From an uncultured Arenicellaceae bacterium (GTDB lineage: Bacteria; Pseudomonadota; Gammaproteobacteria; Arenicellales; Arenicellaceae), in NCBI GenBank assembly GCA_938002995.1, contig CALKZN010000013.1, positions 1 to 40,325 of the forward strand: DNA of 40,325 nt, written 5' to 3'. The position numbers and the translations under genes were made by a program. Positions 18,629-27,682 of the stretch are shown here, piece after piece (position 1 is the first letter of the stretch; the number at the start of each line of letters is the position of its first letter). The notes under the pieces were generated by a model. That model saw only the letters and a list, made by a program, of their open reading frames with translations, ran no database searches and was not told the DNA's origin.

Positions 18629-19306
18629 TTATCGAGCAATCAATAATTGTAATTTGCCACCCGCTCTTTGCGCGGCATCTGCAAGTTCACCTATCCATTC
18701 GATAATTTTGTATAAAAACATCACATCAATAGGTGGCAAGTCCTTTTCAATTGCAAACAAAGCGGCACGCACTTTAATCTGCAATTCATCATTTTCATGT
18801 TCCAAACGATTTAATTCGCGAATTAATTCTTCAACCACTTCCAAAATTCGGCCTTTAAAACCCATTTCCAAAAGCTCGTCCATTTCATTCACAGTTTTCA
18901 CCGCTTGTGCTGCCGTGTTAATTGCAACTTCGATATAGGACTTCATAATGTCTGAAATAGCATTAGGTATTTGCATCTTGCGACCCAACATAATTCCAGA
19001 AATATCTTTAGCTATGTTGGCAATTTCATCTTGTTGAGAAACCATCACCAGCAAATCGCTGCGATCAACAGGCAACATCAAGCTACCTGGTAGATTAGCG
19101 CGTAAATTTGTTTTCAAATCATCTGCTTCATGCTCAAAATCAGTGATTTGTGCGTAAACAGTCGCTGCTTTGCCCCAATCATCATCAAGAGTAGCATCAA
19201 TAAATTTAGGCAACTGTTGAGCACATTCATAGGCCTTAGCAATATGTTGTTGCATTGGACGAATAGGTGACTGACTAAACAGATTGGAAAATGGATTACT
19301 AACCAT
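18629..19306 (-). CDS. DUF47/PhoU-like Pit accessory protein
   Basis: A 225-residue, nearly all-helical cytosolic protein of the DUF47 (TIGR00153, PhoU-like) family. It is rich in heptad Leu/Ile and Glu, with the family segment L-P-V-D-R-S-D-L-L-x-M-V-S-Q-Q-D-E-I-A-N near 77-96 that resembles the PhoU metal-binding helices. Such proteins are usually encoded next to pit and are thought to control the transporter; biochemical evidence is limited. The ATG has AGAGGAA upstream. Its promoter region faces that of phoB. The strong Pho box there is oriented toward phoB, so whether this operon is PhoB-controlled is open. Confidence 0.88.
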   Translation of the reverse strand: MVSNPFSNLFSQSPIRPMQQHIAKAYECAQQLPKFIDATLDDDWGKAATVYAQITDFEHEADDLKTNLRANLPGSLMLPVDRSDLLVMVSQQDEIANIAKDISGIMLGRKMQIPNAISDIMKSYIEVAINTAAQAVKTVNEMDELLEMGFKGRILEVVEELIRELNRLEHENDELQIKVRAALFAIEKDLPPIDVMFLYKIIEWIGELADAAQRAGGKLQLLIAR

Positions 19307-19330
19307 CGAGAGATTCCTCTTTTTATTATG

Positions 19331-19362
19331 TTAAAGCATCACACAAATGCTTTAGTTTTTTT
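19331..19362 (+). terminator. Terminator-like hairpin in the phoB/DUF47 gap
   Basis: TAAAGCAT (19332-19339) pairs with ATGCTTTA (19347-19354), followed by G and a run of seven T, so it has intrinsic-terminator form on the plus strand. No plus-strand gene precedes it; it lies antisense to the leader of the DUF47 gene. It could end an antisense transcript or block read-through toward phoB. Confidence 0.4.
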
Positions 19363-19473
19363 ATTTTATGTTTATTAAGAAGGCATAAAAATGTACCTTC
19401 AAAAATATGGAAGCAATATTACAGCCATCCAATATCAGGCGCAAACATAAACGACGCTTCTCACTAGTATCAG

Positions 19474-19507
19474 CTGTCATTTATCTGTAACATTTCCACA
19501 GTACAGT
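19474..19507 (+). promoter_or_regulatory. Strong Pho box and -10 for phoB
   Basis: CTGTCATTTATCTGTAAC (19474-19491) matches the Pho-box consensus at nearly every position, both 7-base halves with the 4-base A/T spacer. A -10-like TACAGT (19502-19507) follows after 10 bases, the classical PhoB-activated arrangement, indicating autoregulation of phoBR. Confidence 0.85.
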
Positions 19508-19526
19508 CAGTTTTTGTTAAAAATTT

Positions 19527-20237
19527 ATGACTATGACAAACACTATTTTAATTGTTGATGACGAATCAAGCATTCGCGATATGCTACGAATGGCATTGGA
19601 ATCAAATGGCTTCTCAGTCGATGAAGCGAGTAATGCAAAAATTGCTCAAGAAAAAATCAATAATAATATTCCTGATTTATTGTTACTCGATTGGATGATG
19701 CCTGGCACTTCTGGAGTCGAACTTGTTCGCCGCTTAAGAAAAGAAGAGAAAACTCGACAATTACCCATCATCATGTTGACCGCCAAAGATGGCGACGAAC
19801 ATAGCATTCAAGCACTTGATACTGGCGCAGATGATTTCATAACCAAACCATTTTCTCCAAAAGCATTAATTGCTCGTGTGAAGGCAATGCTGCGGCGCCT
19901 TGAAGGAAATACTGATGATTTTCAGCAAGAAGAAAAAATCGTCTCTGGCGATATCACAATTGATATGGTCTCTCACAAGGCAATGGTGAATGAAAAAACA
20001 CTTGAACTCAGTCCTACCGAATTTCGTCTATTAGCTTTTTTCAGCAGCCATACTGGTCGAGTATTCTCACGTAATCAATTACTCAATCAAGTATGGGGTG
20101 AGTCTGTCTATGTTGAAGACCGTACTGTTGATGTCCATATCCGACGCTTACGTAAGATCCTTGAACCCTTTCTTGTCGCTCAATACATCCAAACTGTTCG
20201 AGGTGTTGGCTATAGATTTGATCCAGAGCACACATAA
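19527..20237 (+). CDS. phoB: Phosphate response regulator PhoB
   Basis: A 236-residue OmpR/PhoB-type response regulator activating the phosphate-starvation regulon. The receiver domain (about 5-120) has the acidic pair Asp11-Asp12, phosphoacceptor Asp55 in L-L-L-D-W-M-M-P-G, Thr85 and Lys107. The winged-helix domain (about 137-233) has the L-S-P-T-E-F-R-L-L opening and R-T-V-D-V-H-I-R-R-L-R-K recognition helix of true PhoB proteins. Two in-frame ATGs (19527 and 19533) are both possible; neither has a good ribosome site. If the -10 at 19502 is right the leader is only about a dozen bases. It is followed 64 bases later by phoR. Confidence 0.93.
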   Translation: MTMTNTILIVDDESSIRDMLRMALESNGFSVDEASNAKIAQEKINNNIPDLLLLDWMMPGTSGVELVRRLRKEEKTRQLPIIMLTAKDGDEHSIQALDTGADDFITKPFSPKALIARVKAMLRRLEGNTDDFQQEEKIVSGDITIDMVSHKAMVNEKTLELSPTEFRLLAFFSSHTGRVFSRNQLLNQVWGESVYVEDRTVDVHIRRLRKILEPFLVAQYIQTVRGVGYRFDPEHT

Positions 20238-20301
20238 AAATAATAACTAAATGCTTTAGTTTTAGTGCATATCGACAACAACTGCTTTTACAATACAGCA
20301 G

Positions 20302-21591
20302 ATGAAACCTGACCTGATCAAAACCATACTTATTATCGTTGCAGCCATTGCGCTAGGCTGGACGCTTGATATGGCAGCTGAGTTTGGTTTAATCGCCGCA
20401 ATCATCTGTAATATATGGCTCTTATTCCGTGCTAAGCGTTTGCACAATTGGTTTACCAACGTCAAAGAATTACCACATGCAGAACAAGGAGTGTTCTATT
20501 TATTGCATCGCGATATAAAAGCTATGCGCGAAAAGCATCATGCAAAAAAACGTGAGTTGCAGCACAACCTAAAACGCGTCCGTGAGGCATCCGCAGCGCT
20601 TCCAGATGCCATTGTCATCACTGATGATAATGGTGAAATCACTTGGTCTAACAGACTTGCTGCTGAACTTTTGAATATCCGACAACCTCGTGACAATGGC
20701 CACCGAGTGAATAATCTACTGCGCCATCCAAGTTTCACAGAAGCATATGCAAAACACGACGATGTGCCAGTCAACATTGACATCGAAGCGCCTTTTAATC
20801 GCAATATAAGCCTCAATCTAAAAGTCATCGACCTTGCTGAAAATATGCAAATGCTTGTTGCTAGAGATATTACTCGGCATGTTGATGTCACACGCGCACA
20901 AAAGGATTTTGTCAGCAATGTTTCACATGAGCTAAAAACACCCCTAACCGTTATGCGTGGTTATTTGGAAATGATCGAAGATGGTCAACAATGCGATCCA
21001 AGCATTCACAAGCCTATCAAGGACATGTTGTTACAAACCAAACGTATGCAATCAACCATTGATGATTTACTGTATTTGGCCAAACTTGAAAGCAAACAAC
21101 AAAACCGTGGTTCAGATGACATAGATGTTGAATTCAGCCAAATCAATATTAATCATATCCTTGAAATGATCATGGACTCTGCTCTAATGCTGGCAGAGCA
21201 AAATGAGCAAACCATAACTATGGAAATCAATAATCAGATGTCCATAAATGGAAACGAAAGTGAATTACAAATCGCCTTTAGCAACTTATTAACAAACGCG
21301 ATTCGCTATACGCCCAAAGGTGGAGAAATCCACATAAAATGGCATCATCGTGATAAAACTGCGGTGTTTTCAGTCACCGACTCTGGCATTGGCATCGCGC
21401 CCAAACATATCTCCCGCTTAACAGAACGTTTCTACCGTGTTGACCAAGGCCGTTCACGCGCCAAAGGCGGAACTGGTTTGGGGTTGGCCATTGTCAAACA
21501 TGTATTAGAACGACACAAAGCTGAACTGAACATTTCCAGCAGTTTAGGTAATGGAAGTTGTTTTGAATGTATATTTCCTCTAGAGCTGTAG
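20302..21591 (+). CDS. phoR: Phosphate regulon sensor histidine kinase PhoR
   Basis: A 429-residue sensor kinase that controls PhoB phosphorylation. Two hydrophobic segments at the N-terminus (about 6-42) are followed by the basic linker of the DUF3329 region, a PAS domain (about 95-190) with P-D-A-I-V-I-T-D, then HisKA with S-H-E-L-K-T-P-L and His209, and the ATPase domain with the N box (S-N-L-L-T-N-A-I-R-Y) and G-G-T-G-L-G-L-A. There is no large periplasmic domain, as in PhoR generally, which senses via PstSCAB/PhoU. No pst or phoU gene is in the window; a DUF47 protein and Pit are the nearest phosphate genes. Confidence 0.94.
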   Translation: MKPDLIKTILIIVAAIALGWTLDMAAEFGLIAAIICNIWLLFRAKRLHNWFTNVKELPHAEQGVFYLLHRDIKAMREKHHAKKRELQHNLKRVREASAALPDAIVITDDNGEITWSNRLAAELLNIRQPRDNGHRVNNLLRHPSFTEAYAKHDDVPVNIDIEAPFNRNISLNLKVIDLAENMQMLVARDITRHVDVTRAQKDFVSNVSHELKTPLTVMRGYLEMIEDGQQCDPSIHKPIKDMLLQTKRMQSTIDDLLYLAKLESKQQNRGSDDIDVEFSQININHILEMIMDSALMLAEQNEQTITMEINNQMSINGNESELQIAFSNLLTNAIRYTPKGGEIHIKWHHRDKTAVFSVTDSGIGIAPKHISRLTERFYRVDQGRSRAKGGTGLGLAIVKHVLERHKAELNISSSLGNGSCFECIFPLEL

Positions 21592-21629
21592 CTGTAGTCA
21601 GAAAAATTATAAAAACAGCCTAGAAAACC

Positions 21630-22469
21630 CTAAGAAAAGTACTGCACAAGATATTTGCCTAGCATTGCTAAGCACGCTGCCACAATCAACCAACGTAATG
21701 CTTGGCGCGGAATATTTAATAGCATTTTAGAGCCAATCAGCGCACCAATTAATTGCCCAACGATCATCACTCCTGCCACCTTAAAAGCAACCTGACCTAG
21801 CGCGAAAAATAATAAAAACGAAGCAAAGTTCGTCGCAAAATTCATCGTCTTTGCAAAAGCGGTTGAACGCAGAAGACTTTGCGCGCGCGTCGCCACACCT
21901 GCTAACGCAAAGAAAGTGCCTGTCCCAGGCCCAAACATTCCATCATAAAAACCTATTGCCGGCACTGGCCCAAACATATAGCTTTTTTTGCTTAACAAGG
22001 CGGCTTGAGAATCACTTGATTTGGCTTGAGGGTCAATGATGAAGTAAATGCAGATGCAGACCAATACAATAGGAATAATCAATTTGAGTTGTTCAATATC
22101 GACAAATTGAACCGCCACTGTTCCCAGCAAACTCCCGATAAATGCAGACAACATCAATGGCCAGCATTCCTTTGGGTTCACTAATTTAGCTTTGAACATA
22201 TGATAGCTTGCAGTTGCAGTACCAAAACTGGATTGACATTTATTAGTACCTAATGCCAGCAATGGCGGCATTCCCGTGAGCAAAAGTGCAGGAACGGTCA
22301 GCAAACCGCCGCCGCCTGCCAAGGTATCCAAAAATCCTGCTAGCAAAGCAATTACAAATAACAACAGTGCCATTTCTGGCGATATGATAAATTCCATTAA
22401 CGTAGTAAAAATTAAGCGTAGTGAATCTGAATAGCCTGAAAATATTTTTAATAGATGGTTCACTGCCAT
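21630..22469 (-). CDS. TSUP family permease (TauE/SafE, YfcA-like)
   Basis: A 279-residue inner-membrane protein with about eight helices and the TSUP signature in helix 1-2: A-G-F-L-D-T-L-A-G-G-G-G-L-L-T-V-P-A-L, then L-A-L-G-T-N-K-C-Q. The second repeat contains G-F-Y-D-G-M-F-G-P-G-T-G-T-F. The closest described relative seems to be E. coli YfcA. Family members move sulfite, sulfoacetate or other organosulfur anions; the substrate here is not known. The annotated start may be too early: M-E-F-I-I-S-P-E-M at 22397 fits the family better, but neither start has a clear ribosome site. It converges with phoR, 38 bases apart. Confidence 0.85.
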   Translation of the reverse strand: MAVNHLLKIFSGYSDSLRLIFTTLMEFIISPEMALLLFVIALLAGFLDTLAGGGGLLTVPALLLTGMPPLLALGTNKCQSSFGTATASYHMFKAKLVNPKECWPLMLSAFIGSLLGTVAVQFVDIEQLKLIIPIVLVCICIYFIIDPQAKSSDSQAALLSKKSYMFGPVPAIGFYDGMFGPGTGTFFALAGVATRAQSLLRSTAFAKTMNFATNFASFLLFFALGQVAFKVAGVMIVGQLIGALIGSKMLLNIPRQALRWLIVAACLAMLGKYLVQYFS

Positions 22470-22541
22470 GATAACAGCAATAACTTCAGTTAATAACTCA
22501 CGTTCATATCGACAGCAACAATTTCAGCAACAATAAACATC

Positions 22542-23705
22542 ATGAGCAAAAGCCACTCAACGCAGTACAATCACCAATTCCCTGGCATTCCTGATTTGAA
22601 AGCTCGAGCGAAACAACGCATTCCTAGTTTTATTTTTGACTATATTGATGGTGGAATTGACGAAGAAAAAAACAAACAACGCAACCGTGATGCATTCCAT
22701 GGTGTGCAACTAACACCACAATATTTGACCGATGTCAGCGAGGTCGATACCTCAATAAATATCTTTGGGAAAAGCTATGACATGGCATTTGGAGTCCCTC
22801 CGGTTGGACTAGGAAACTTATTATGGCCTGGCTCAGAACGCGCGTTAGCGAGTGCATCTCAACACGCCAATACACCGTATATTTTGAGCACGTTTAGCAC
22901 AACGCCAATGGATGAAATCGCCGCACTTGCTCCTGATGTTGCTTGGTTTCAACTCTATACGCCCAGAGATGAGGCTGTCATGAAAGATATGATTCAACGC
23001 GCAAAAACGGCAGGCTTTAATGCCTTAGTCATCACACTCGATATACCCGTTGGGGCAAAGCGCAATCGAGAACTTAAAAGCGGTTTGCAATTACCCTTCA
23101 AGATAACTCCTAAAATTGCTTGGGAAGCATTGACCCATCCGCAATGGACGATAGAAACACTCAAAAATGGTTCCCCTGAGTTCGTCAATGTCGCCAAATA
23201 CAAAACAGACAGTGATATGCCCTTGGCAGCCTTTATTTCTCACTTCATGGTCTCCGGTGTCAGCAAAGAACGTATCGCTCAAATCAGAAAACTCTGGGAT
23301 GGCCCTTTGATTCTTAAAGGGGTACAAAACACACAGAATGCCCTTGATGCCATAGCACTGGGCGTTGATGGCATCATTGTCTCAAATCACGGTGGCCGTC
23401 AACTTGATGCTGCACCCTCCTCCCTCGACTCTCTAAAACAGTTGCCAGATGAGGTGCATCAAAAACTCACAGTCATGTTGGATTCAGGCGTTCGAACAGG
23501 TTTGGACGTGGTCAGAGCAAAAGCGCTTGGCGCGCAGATGATGTTTTCAGGCCGATCTTTCTTTTGGGGCATGGCTGCACTCGGCCAAGACGGTGCTGAT
23601 CAAGTGATCAATATTTTTCGTGACGAAATCACCCGCAGCTTACAACAACTCGGTTGCCATAGCTTTGAGTCAATGGACGAGAGTTGGTTGACTCAAGACA
23701 ACTAA
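22542..23705 (+). CDS. FMN-dependent alpha-hydroxy-acid dehydrogenase, LldD-like
   Basis: A 387-residue TIM-barrel flavoenzyme that oxidises L-2-hydroxy acids such as lactate to the keto acid. The family motifs are intact: S-N-H-G-G-R-Q-L-D with catalytic His283 and Arg286, Lys259 in L-I-L-K-G that contacts FMN, and Tyr34 in F-D-Y-I-D-G-G. Length matches bacterial LldD (about 380-396). The middle loop (about 175-225) that differs between lactate, mandelate and glycolate enzymes is longer and distinct, so lactate is the default guess only. No lactate permease adjoins, although a TSUP permease diverges 72 bases away and an EamA transporter follows. Confidence 0.88.
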   Translation: MSKSHSTQYNHQFPGIPDLKARAKQRIPSFIFDYIDGGIDEEKNKQRNRDAFHGVQLTPQYLTDVSEVDTSINIFGKSYDMAFGVPPVGLGNLLWPGSERALASASQHANTPYILSTFSTTPMDEIAALAPDVAWFQLYTPRDEAVMKDMIQRAKTAGFNALVITLDIPVGAKRNRELKSGLQLPFKITPKIAWEALTHPQWTIETLKNGSPEFVNVAKYKTDSDMPLAAFISHFMVSGVSKERIAQIRKLWDGPLILKGVQNTQNALDAIALGVDGIIVSNHGGRQLDAAPSSLDSLKQLPDEVHQKLTVMLDSGVRTGLDVVRAKALGAQMMFSGRSFFWGMAALGQDGADQVINIFRDEITRSLQQLGCHSFESMDESWLTQDN

Positions 23706-23710
23706 ATACT

Positions 23711-24604
23711 ATGACACTTTTTCTCTATAGCCTCACGGTTATCATCTGGGGAACTACGTTTTTTGCTATCACTTTGCAAAACGGTTCTGTTGATAGTGTT
23801 GTATCAATTTTTTATCGCTTTTCAATAGCAGGCATTTTGCTATTTTTAGGGCTCTTAGTTGCAGGGAAACTACAAAAAATACGACCTGTAGATCACCTAT
23901 GGTGTGGGATACAAGGCGCATGTTTATTTTGTTTTAATTTCATATGTATTTATTATTCTTCGCAATTTATCACCAGTGGATTGATCTCTATCTTATTCTC
24001 ATGCGCGATTTTCTTTAACACCTTTAACAATCGACTATTCTGGCAAGTCAAACCCGCCAAATCGATTTATATCGGTGGCTTGCTCGGCATCATTGGACTG
24101 GTGTTATTGTTTTGGCGAGAACTGCAAAACACACAAGCATCTCATGAAATATTGCTCGGCATCGGTTTAGCCTTGATGGGAACTTACTTTTTCTCACTTG
24201 GTAATATGGTATCGATAAGACATAAAACACAGAAGATCAACACTCTCTCCAGCAATGCCTACGGCATGAATTACGGCGCACTTATTTTGCTAACCATCAT
24301 TTTATTGACCGGCAAACCCATGACTTGGGATAACAATAGCGTTTATGTGTATAGCTTGCTCTATCTAGCCATCCCAGGTTCAATCATTGGCTTCACTGCC
24401 TACCTCTCCGTCGTCTCAAGAATCGGCGCCAATCAAGCGGCCTATGCAACAGTGTTGTTTCCCGTCATTGCCTTACTGATATCGTCAATATATGAAAACT
24501 ATACCTGGGAGTTATCCAACACCATCGGTCTAATAGTTGTCCTGTTTGGCAATGCCGTTGCCTTAAATGTCTTTAAAAAGCGGCGAAAGCACCTATATGA
24601 TTAA
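23711..24604 (+). CDS. EamA/DMT-family membrane transporter
   Basis: A 297-residue protein with ten hydrophobic helices in two halves, each beginning with an EamA-like segment: W-G-T-T-F-F-A-I near the N-terminus and G-T-Y-F-F-S-L-G-N-M in the second half. Family members export amino acids, nucleobases or other metabolites. The substrate is not readable. I placed the start at the ATG at 23711, 5 bases after the preceding stop; a TTG at 23684 would overlap that gene. The close spacing suggests cotranscription with the alpha-hydroxy-acid dehydrogenase. Its stop lies 5 bases from the convergent oligosaccharyltransferase gene. Confidence 0.85.
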   Translation: MTLFLYSLTVIIWGTTFFAITLQNGSVDSVVSIFYRFSIAGILLFLGLLVAGKLQKIRPVDHLWCGIQGACLFCFNFICIYYSSQFITSGLISILFSCAIFFNTFNNRLFWQVKPAKSIYIGGLLGIIGLVLLFWRELQNTQASHEILLGIGLALMGTYFFSLGNMVSIRHKTQKINTLSSNAYGMNYGALILLTIILLTGKPMTWDNNSVYVYSLLYLAIPGSIIGFTAYLSVVSRIGANQAAYATVLFPVIALLISSIYENYTWELSNTIGLIVVLFGNAVALNVFKKRRKHLYD

Positions 24605-24609
24605 ATTAC

Positions 24610-26481
24610 CTAATCGAATAATTTAATCAAACTAAATTTATTCTTAATATTTTCTTGATGAATAGTTTTATGAAAAAAACTCTCTAGATCGTTATAAAAC
24701 AAACCCTTAAATAACAATGTAGACTCCATAACTGCATTAACTATCGCCAATCGATATCTACCATCTTGCTCAAATAGTACTAACACCTTTGATCCCATAC
24801 TTAATGGATATCTCTGAATACCTCTTTCCGAGTGCAAGATTATACTGTGAATATTTTCTTGATTGTCTTGCAAAAGCAATTCCATATTTTTTTTAATGAA
24901 CTGATATTTACCGCAAAATATTTCTTTACCTTTTACTTGACAATCGTATACATCATCGATAATTTCAGACATTAATTTATTTTGTATATCTATGGAAGCA
25001 AACCGCCTTATTATGGGATGAAAAAAATCAAACTTTTCATTTAAATATAAGTAAATCGGTATTTTTTCCTCTGTACACTCTTCAATATCTATTTTTCTTT
25101 CAAGACAACTGCGATTTCGAATTTCTTTTATTGAGGAAGCATTATTTTCATAAATAACATTTGCAAATAGCGATAACCTGTCCTTAGTACTTTTCGAACC
25201 TGGATCTAAAAATGCATATCGTTGCGAAATTGCATTAATGTAATAACCATAGTCCCACCAACTCAAAATCACAGCATCTTTTTCAGTTAGGCGTTTAATC
25301 AAACTAAACTGACGATATTGATCATCATTTAAACGCTCAGTTTGAACATGTAAATTGAGAATATTCCAACAATTCAAAACAAAAATTAGGGCAATGCTTA
25401 TTGAAAAAAAATATTTTTCAATAAAATTTATTCTAGATAACTTTATATATGCATGCAGGCAAAAAATTGTTGCAATCACAAAAAAAATGCTTAGCCTAAC
25501 AAACAGCAATGTCGCAATAAGAAAAATTATACTTATAAACATATATGGAAATACTTTTACAAGTTGGCGTTGGTGTTGTAATTTAAATAACATTACAACC
25601 GCACAAAAAACAAGCAATATAACTATCGGTTCCAGCAGCACTAAATCTGCAAATTTCATTCCCTCAAGCTCTTGAGTATGATTTAACCTGCTTATTTCAT
25701 TCGTTTGATTAGAGCCAAATATATTGATAACTTTTATTCGAAGAACCTCAAAATAACTAGATGAAAAAAACTTCTTAGTTATCAAAACAACTGTTACACA
25801 ACTGAAGGGTATTAGTGTAAAAAAAACAGGCTTATTCAATAAAAAAGTACGCGGTAATAATAAAAACAAAACCGGAATTAATAAAAAGTACCAACTACCC
25901 CAAAATGTAGATACTACATACAATAAAATAAAAATTCCTATAAGGTCGATTGAGGTTTTTTTAGTAGATACTCTATTGGGAAGAGTCAACAGACTGAAAA
26001 TGATAACTACTGCTAAAACATAGAAAGCATTATGATCAATGTTCCCAAGTTGAGTATTTTTAAAAAAGGAAGGACTCGTAATAAGTAAAAGGCAAAAGGA
26101 AAATACTGCTAACTGATTGGAGTTTTTACTGAAACTAAAAAATAAGATACTGATAGAAAATAATGCTATAAAAAAGGGGAAGAAGTAGAGAAAGTACTTT
26201 GGATCTTTGACAGAAAGTTTTTGACTAAATGTTGTAAGAAAGCGATAAAGTGAAACAACTAAATTTCTGTTATTTTTTACATTATCAGAGCTTAGTGTTT
26301 GATCCAAATAGTAGTAGCTGTCAGTACCAATTAGATAACTTTGACGGTATTTATCTTGAAAGACACTATCTCTAGAAGGGTTAGGAAAAACACTTTGAGG
26401 CACATATTCAAGAGTAAAAACAATACACGCTTGCAGACATAACAATAAGAAAAGGCTCAATAAATGTTTATAGTGAAACAT
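24610..26481 (-). CDS. STT3/PglB-type oligosaccharyltransferase homologue
   Basis: A 623-residue protein with about 12-13 membrane helices (residues 5-375) and a soluble C-terminal domain, the shape of STT3/PglB/AglB, which move a lipid-linked glycan to Asn of exported proteins. Signature positions seen: G-T-D-S-Y-Y-Y-L (Asp54) like the first catalytic D-x-Y-Y, G-N-I-D-H-N (146-151) like the second DxD/DHH-type motif, an Asp/Glu-x-I-S-R-L segment (261-266) where the TIxE/SVSE loop should be, R329 in V-R-L-S, and W-W-D-Y-G-Y-Y at 408-414, the family hallmark. The C-terminal domain is shorter than in Campylobacter PglB (about 713 residues). It lies 8 bases after the STN-like lipoprotein gene and so in the same transcript. 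Such proteins are uncommon in gammaproteobacteria. Base composition looks more A/T-rich than its neighbours. Confidence 0.82.
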   Translation of the reverse strand: MFHYKHLLSLFLLLCLQACIVFTLEYVPQSVFPNPSRDSVFQDKYRQSYLIGTDSYYYLDQTLSSDNVKNNRNLVVSLYRFLTTFSQKLSVKDPKYFLYFFPFFIALFSISILFFSFSKNSNQLAVFSFCLLLITSPSFFKNTQLGNIDHNAFYVLAVVIIFSLLTLPNRVSTKKTSIDLIGIFILLYVVSTFWGSWYFLLIPVLFLLLPRTFLLNKPVFFTLIPFSCVTVVLITKKFFSSSYFEVLRIKVINIFGSNQTNEISRLNHTQELEGMKFADLVLLEPIVILLVFCAVVMLFKLQHQRQLVKVFPYMFISIIFLIATLLFVRLSIFFVIATIFCLHAYIKLSRINFIEKYFFSISIALIFVLNCWNILNLHVQTERLNDDQYRQFSLIKRLTEKDAVILSWWDYGYYINAISQRYAFLDPGSKSTKDRLSLFANVIYENNASSIKEIRNRSCLERKIDIEECTEEKIPIYLYLNEKFDFFHPIIRRFASIDIQNKLMSEIIDDVYDCQVKGKEIFCGKYQFIKKNMELLLQDNQENIHSIILHSERGIQRYPLSMGSKVLVLFEQDGRYRLAIVNAVMESTLLFKGLFYNDLESFFHKTIHQENIKNKFSLIKLFD

Positions 26482-26489
26482 CCACCCAG

Positions 26490-27635
26490 TTATTGATTAC
26501 TAGATTGTCTTTTCTGCATTTCCAAAATTTTTTCTTGAAATTTTTGGCGATTTAATTGTTCACGATAAAGTTGTTCCGGTTTTTTTTTAGCAGCCTCAGA
26601 TCGTTCTTCTTGACTAAGGTTAGAAAATGACTCCGTTGAAACATCAGAATTAGTTTCAATAATTTCTTGACTAATTTTTCTAATTTCAGGGTTTGAGCTG
26701 TTTTGAAAAGGCTCGACGTATGACACTGTTGCAGGATCCAACCAAAGGCTCACTTCTTCAAGCGCAGTTAAGACAACCTTTTCATCGATGTCTTTTAATG
26801 CATTTAGTGTTAGCCATTTTGCTGCGAATGAATCACTGCTTGATAATGAAGACAATACTTCAGCCCTAATTTCAGGATTATCTGACTGATGAAAAATTTC
26901 AGCTAAGGTTCTTAAACCAGTACTATCAAGGTTGATTTGATTGACAAAATCAATTGTCTCTTCGAATGGTGACTGGCTTAACAATTGACCAACATCATCA
27001 TAAACAAAACTTCCTGAGTCATTGTATGTTTTTATCGTTATAGCATTTGAAGAAAAAGGGAAATCAATAGCTAAATCTGACGCAATTTTTTCAGAAGAAA
27101 CCACTCTTGCTCGCAAAGGGTTATATTGCTTATCTGTGTTCTGAGCTACTTCGCCTATAAAAATAACATCTATCTCAGGTTGTGCACTTTCTGACAAGTC
27201 TTTGTATTTAATTGAGTACTGATGCCCATCTAACAAGCTTCTGAATACACTCTCAATAGCCACTCCATCACGAGTATCAATAGTCACTTTAGTGTCGTAA
27301 TTCACATCAGATTTGACAATAAAATTATATTCATCAGCTAAATCAAGAAGAATTTTTTTTACTGATGCATTTTTTGCTTGTAACAAGACCAATAATTCAT
27401 CATAGGAAATATTTTCAATCCTATACAAGCCATCTACAAGTTCACTATCCAAATTTTTTCTAGTTTCAATATCTCGATCTACTGAATTATCTTGAGGCAA
27501 ATATATAGAAACTTTTTTAGCGCCGTCGACACTTTGTTTGTTGATATCACTCGGACTATCTTGATCTGCAGGCTGACATGCGACTAAACAGAACAAAGCA
27601 ATTACAACAAAACTACTACGCACATATGACATCAT
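26490..27635 (-). CDS. Lipoprotein with STN-like domain and HEAT-like helical part
   Basis: A 381-residue lipoprotein: signal peptide with L-V-A-C lipobox, Cys20. Residues about 65-165 read like an STN/secretin-N domain (S-V-K-K-I-L-L-D-L-A, then V-T-I-D-T-R-D-G, then S-V-F-R-S-L-L-D-G, and Y-S-I-K-Y), the fold found in secretins, TonB receptors and FecR-type proteins. Residues about 230-340 form a run of alpha-helices with L-A-E-I-F-H-Q-S-D-N-P-E-I-R-A-E-V-L and N-P-E-I-R-K-I-S-Q-E-I-type pairs, suggesting HEAT-like repeats. The end is Gln/Lys/Arg-rich. It is most likely a periplasmic-facing adaptor. Coupled 8 bases ahead of the oligosaccharyltransferase gene and 47 bases behind a beta-helix gene, it may link the two activities (inference). 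I know no family that matches the whole protein. Confidence 0.7.
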   Translation of the reverse strand: MMSYVRSSFVVIALFCLVACQPADQDSPSDINKQSVDGAKKVSIYLPQDNSVDRDIETRKNLDSELVDGLYRIENISYDELLVLLQAKNASVKKILLDLADEYNFIVKSDVNYDTKVTIDTRDGVAIESVFRSLLDGHQYSIKYKDLSESAQPEIDVIFIGEVAQNTDKQYNPLRARVVSSEKIASDLAIDFPFSSNAITIKTYNDSGSFVYDDVGQLLSQSPFEETIDFVNQINLDSTGLRTLAEIFHQSDNPEIRAEVLSSLSSSDSFAAKWLTLNALKDIDEKVVLTALEEVSLWLDPATVSYVEPFQNSSNPEIRKISQEIIETNSDVSTESFSNLSQEERSEAAKKKPEQLYREQLNRQKFQEKILEMQKRQSSNQ

Positions 27636-27682
27636 TTCAACCTATTTAATAAACTTGATTTTTAGTTAAAGCCGTAAGAGCC

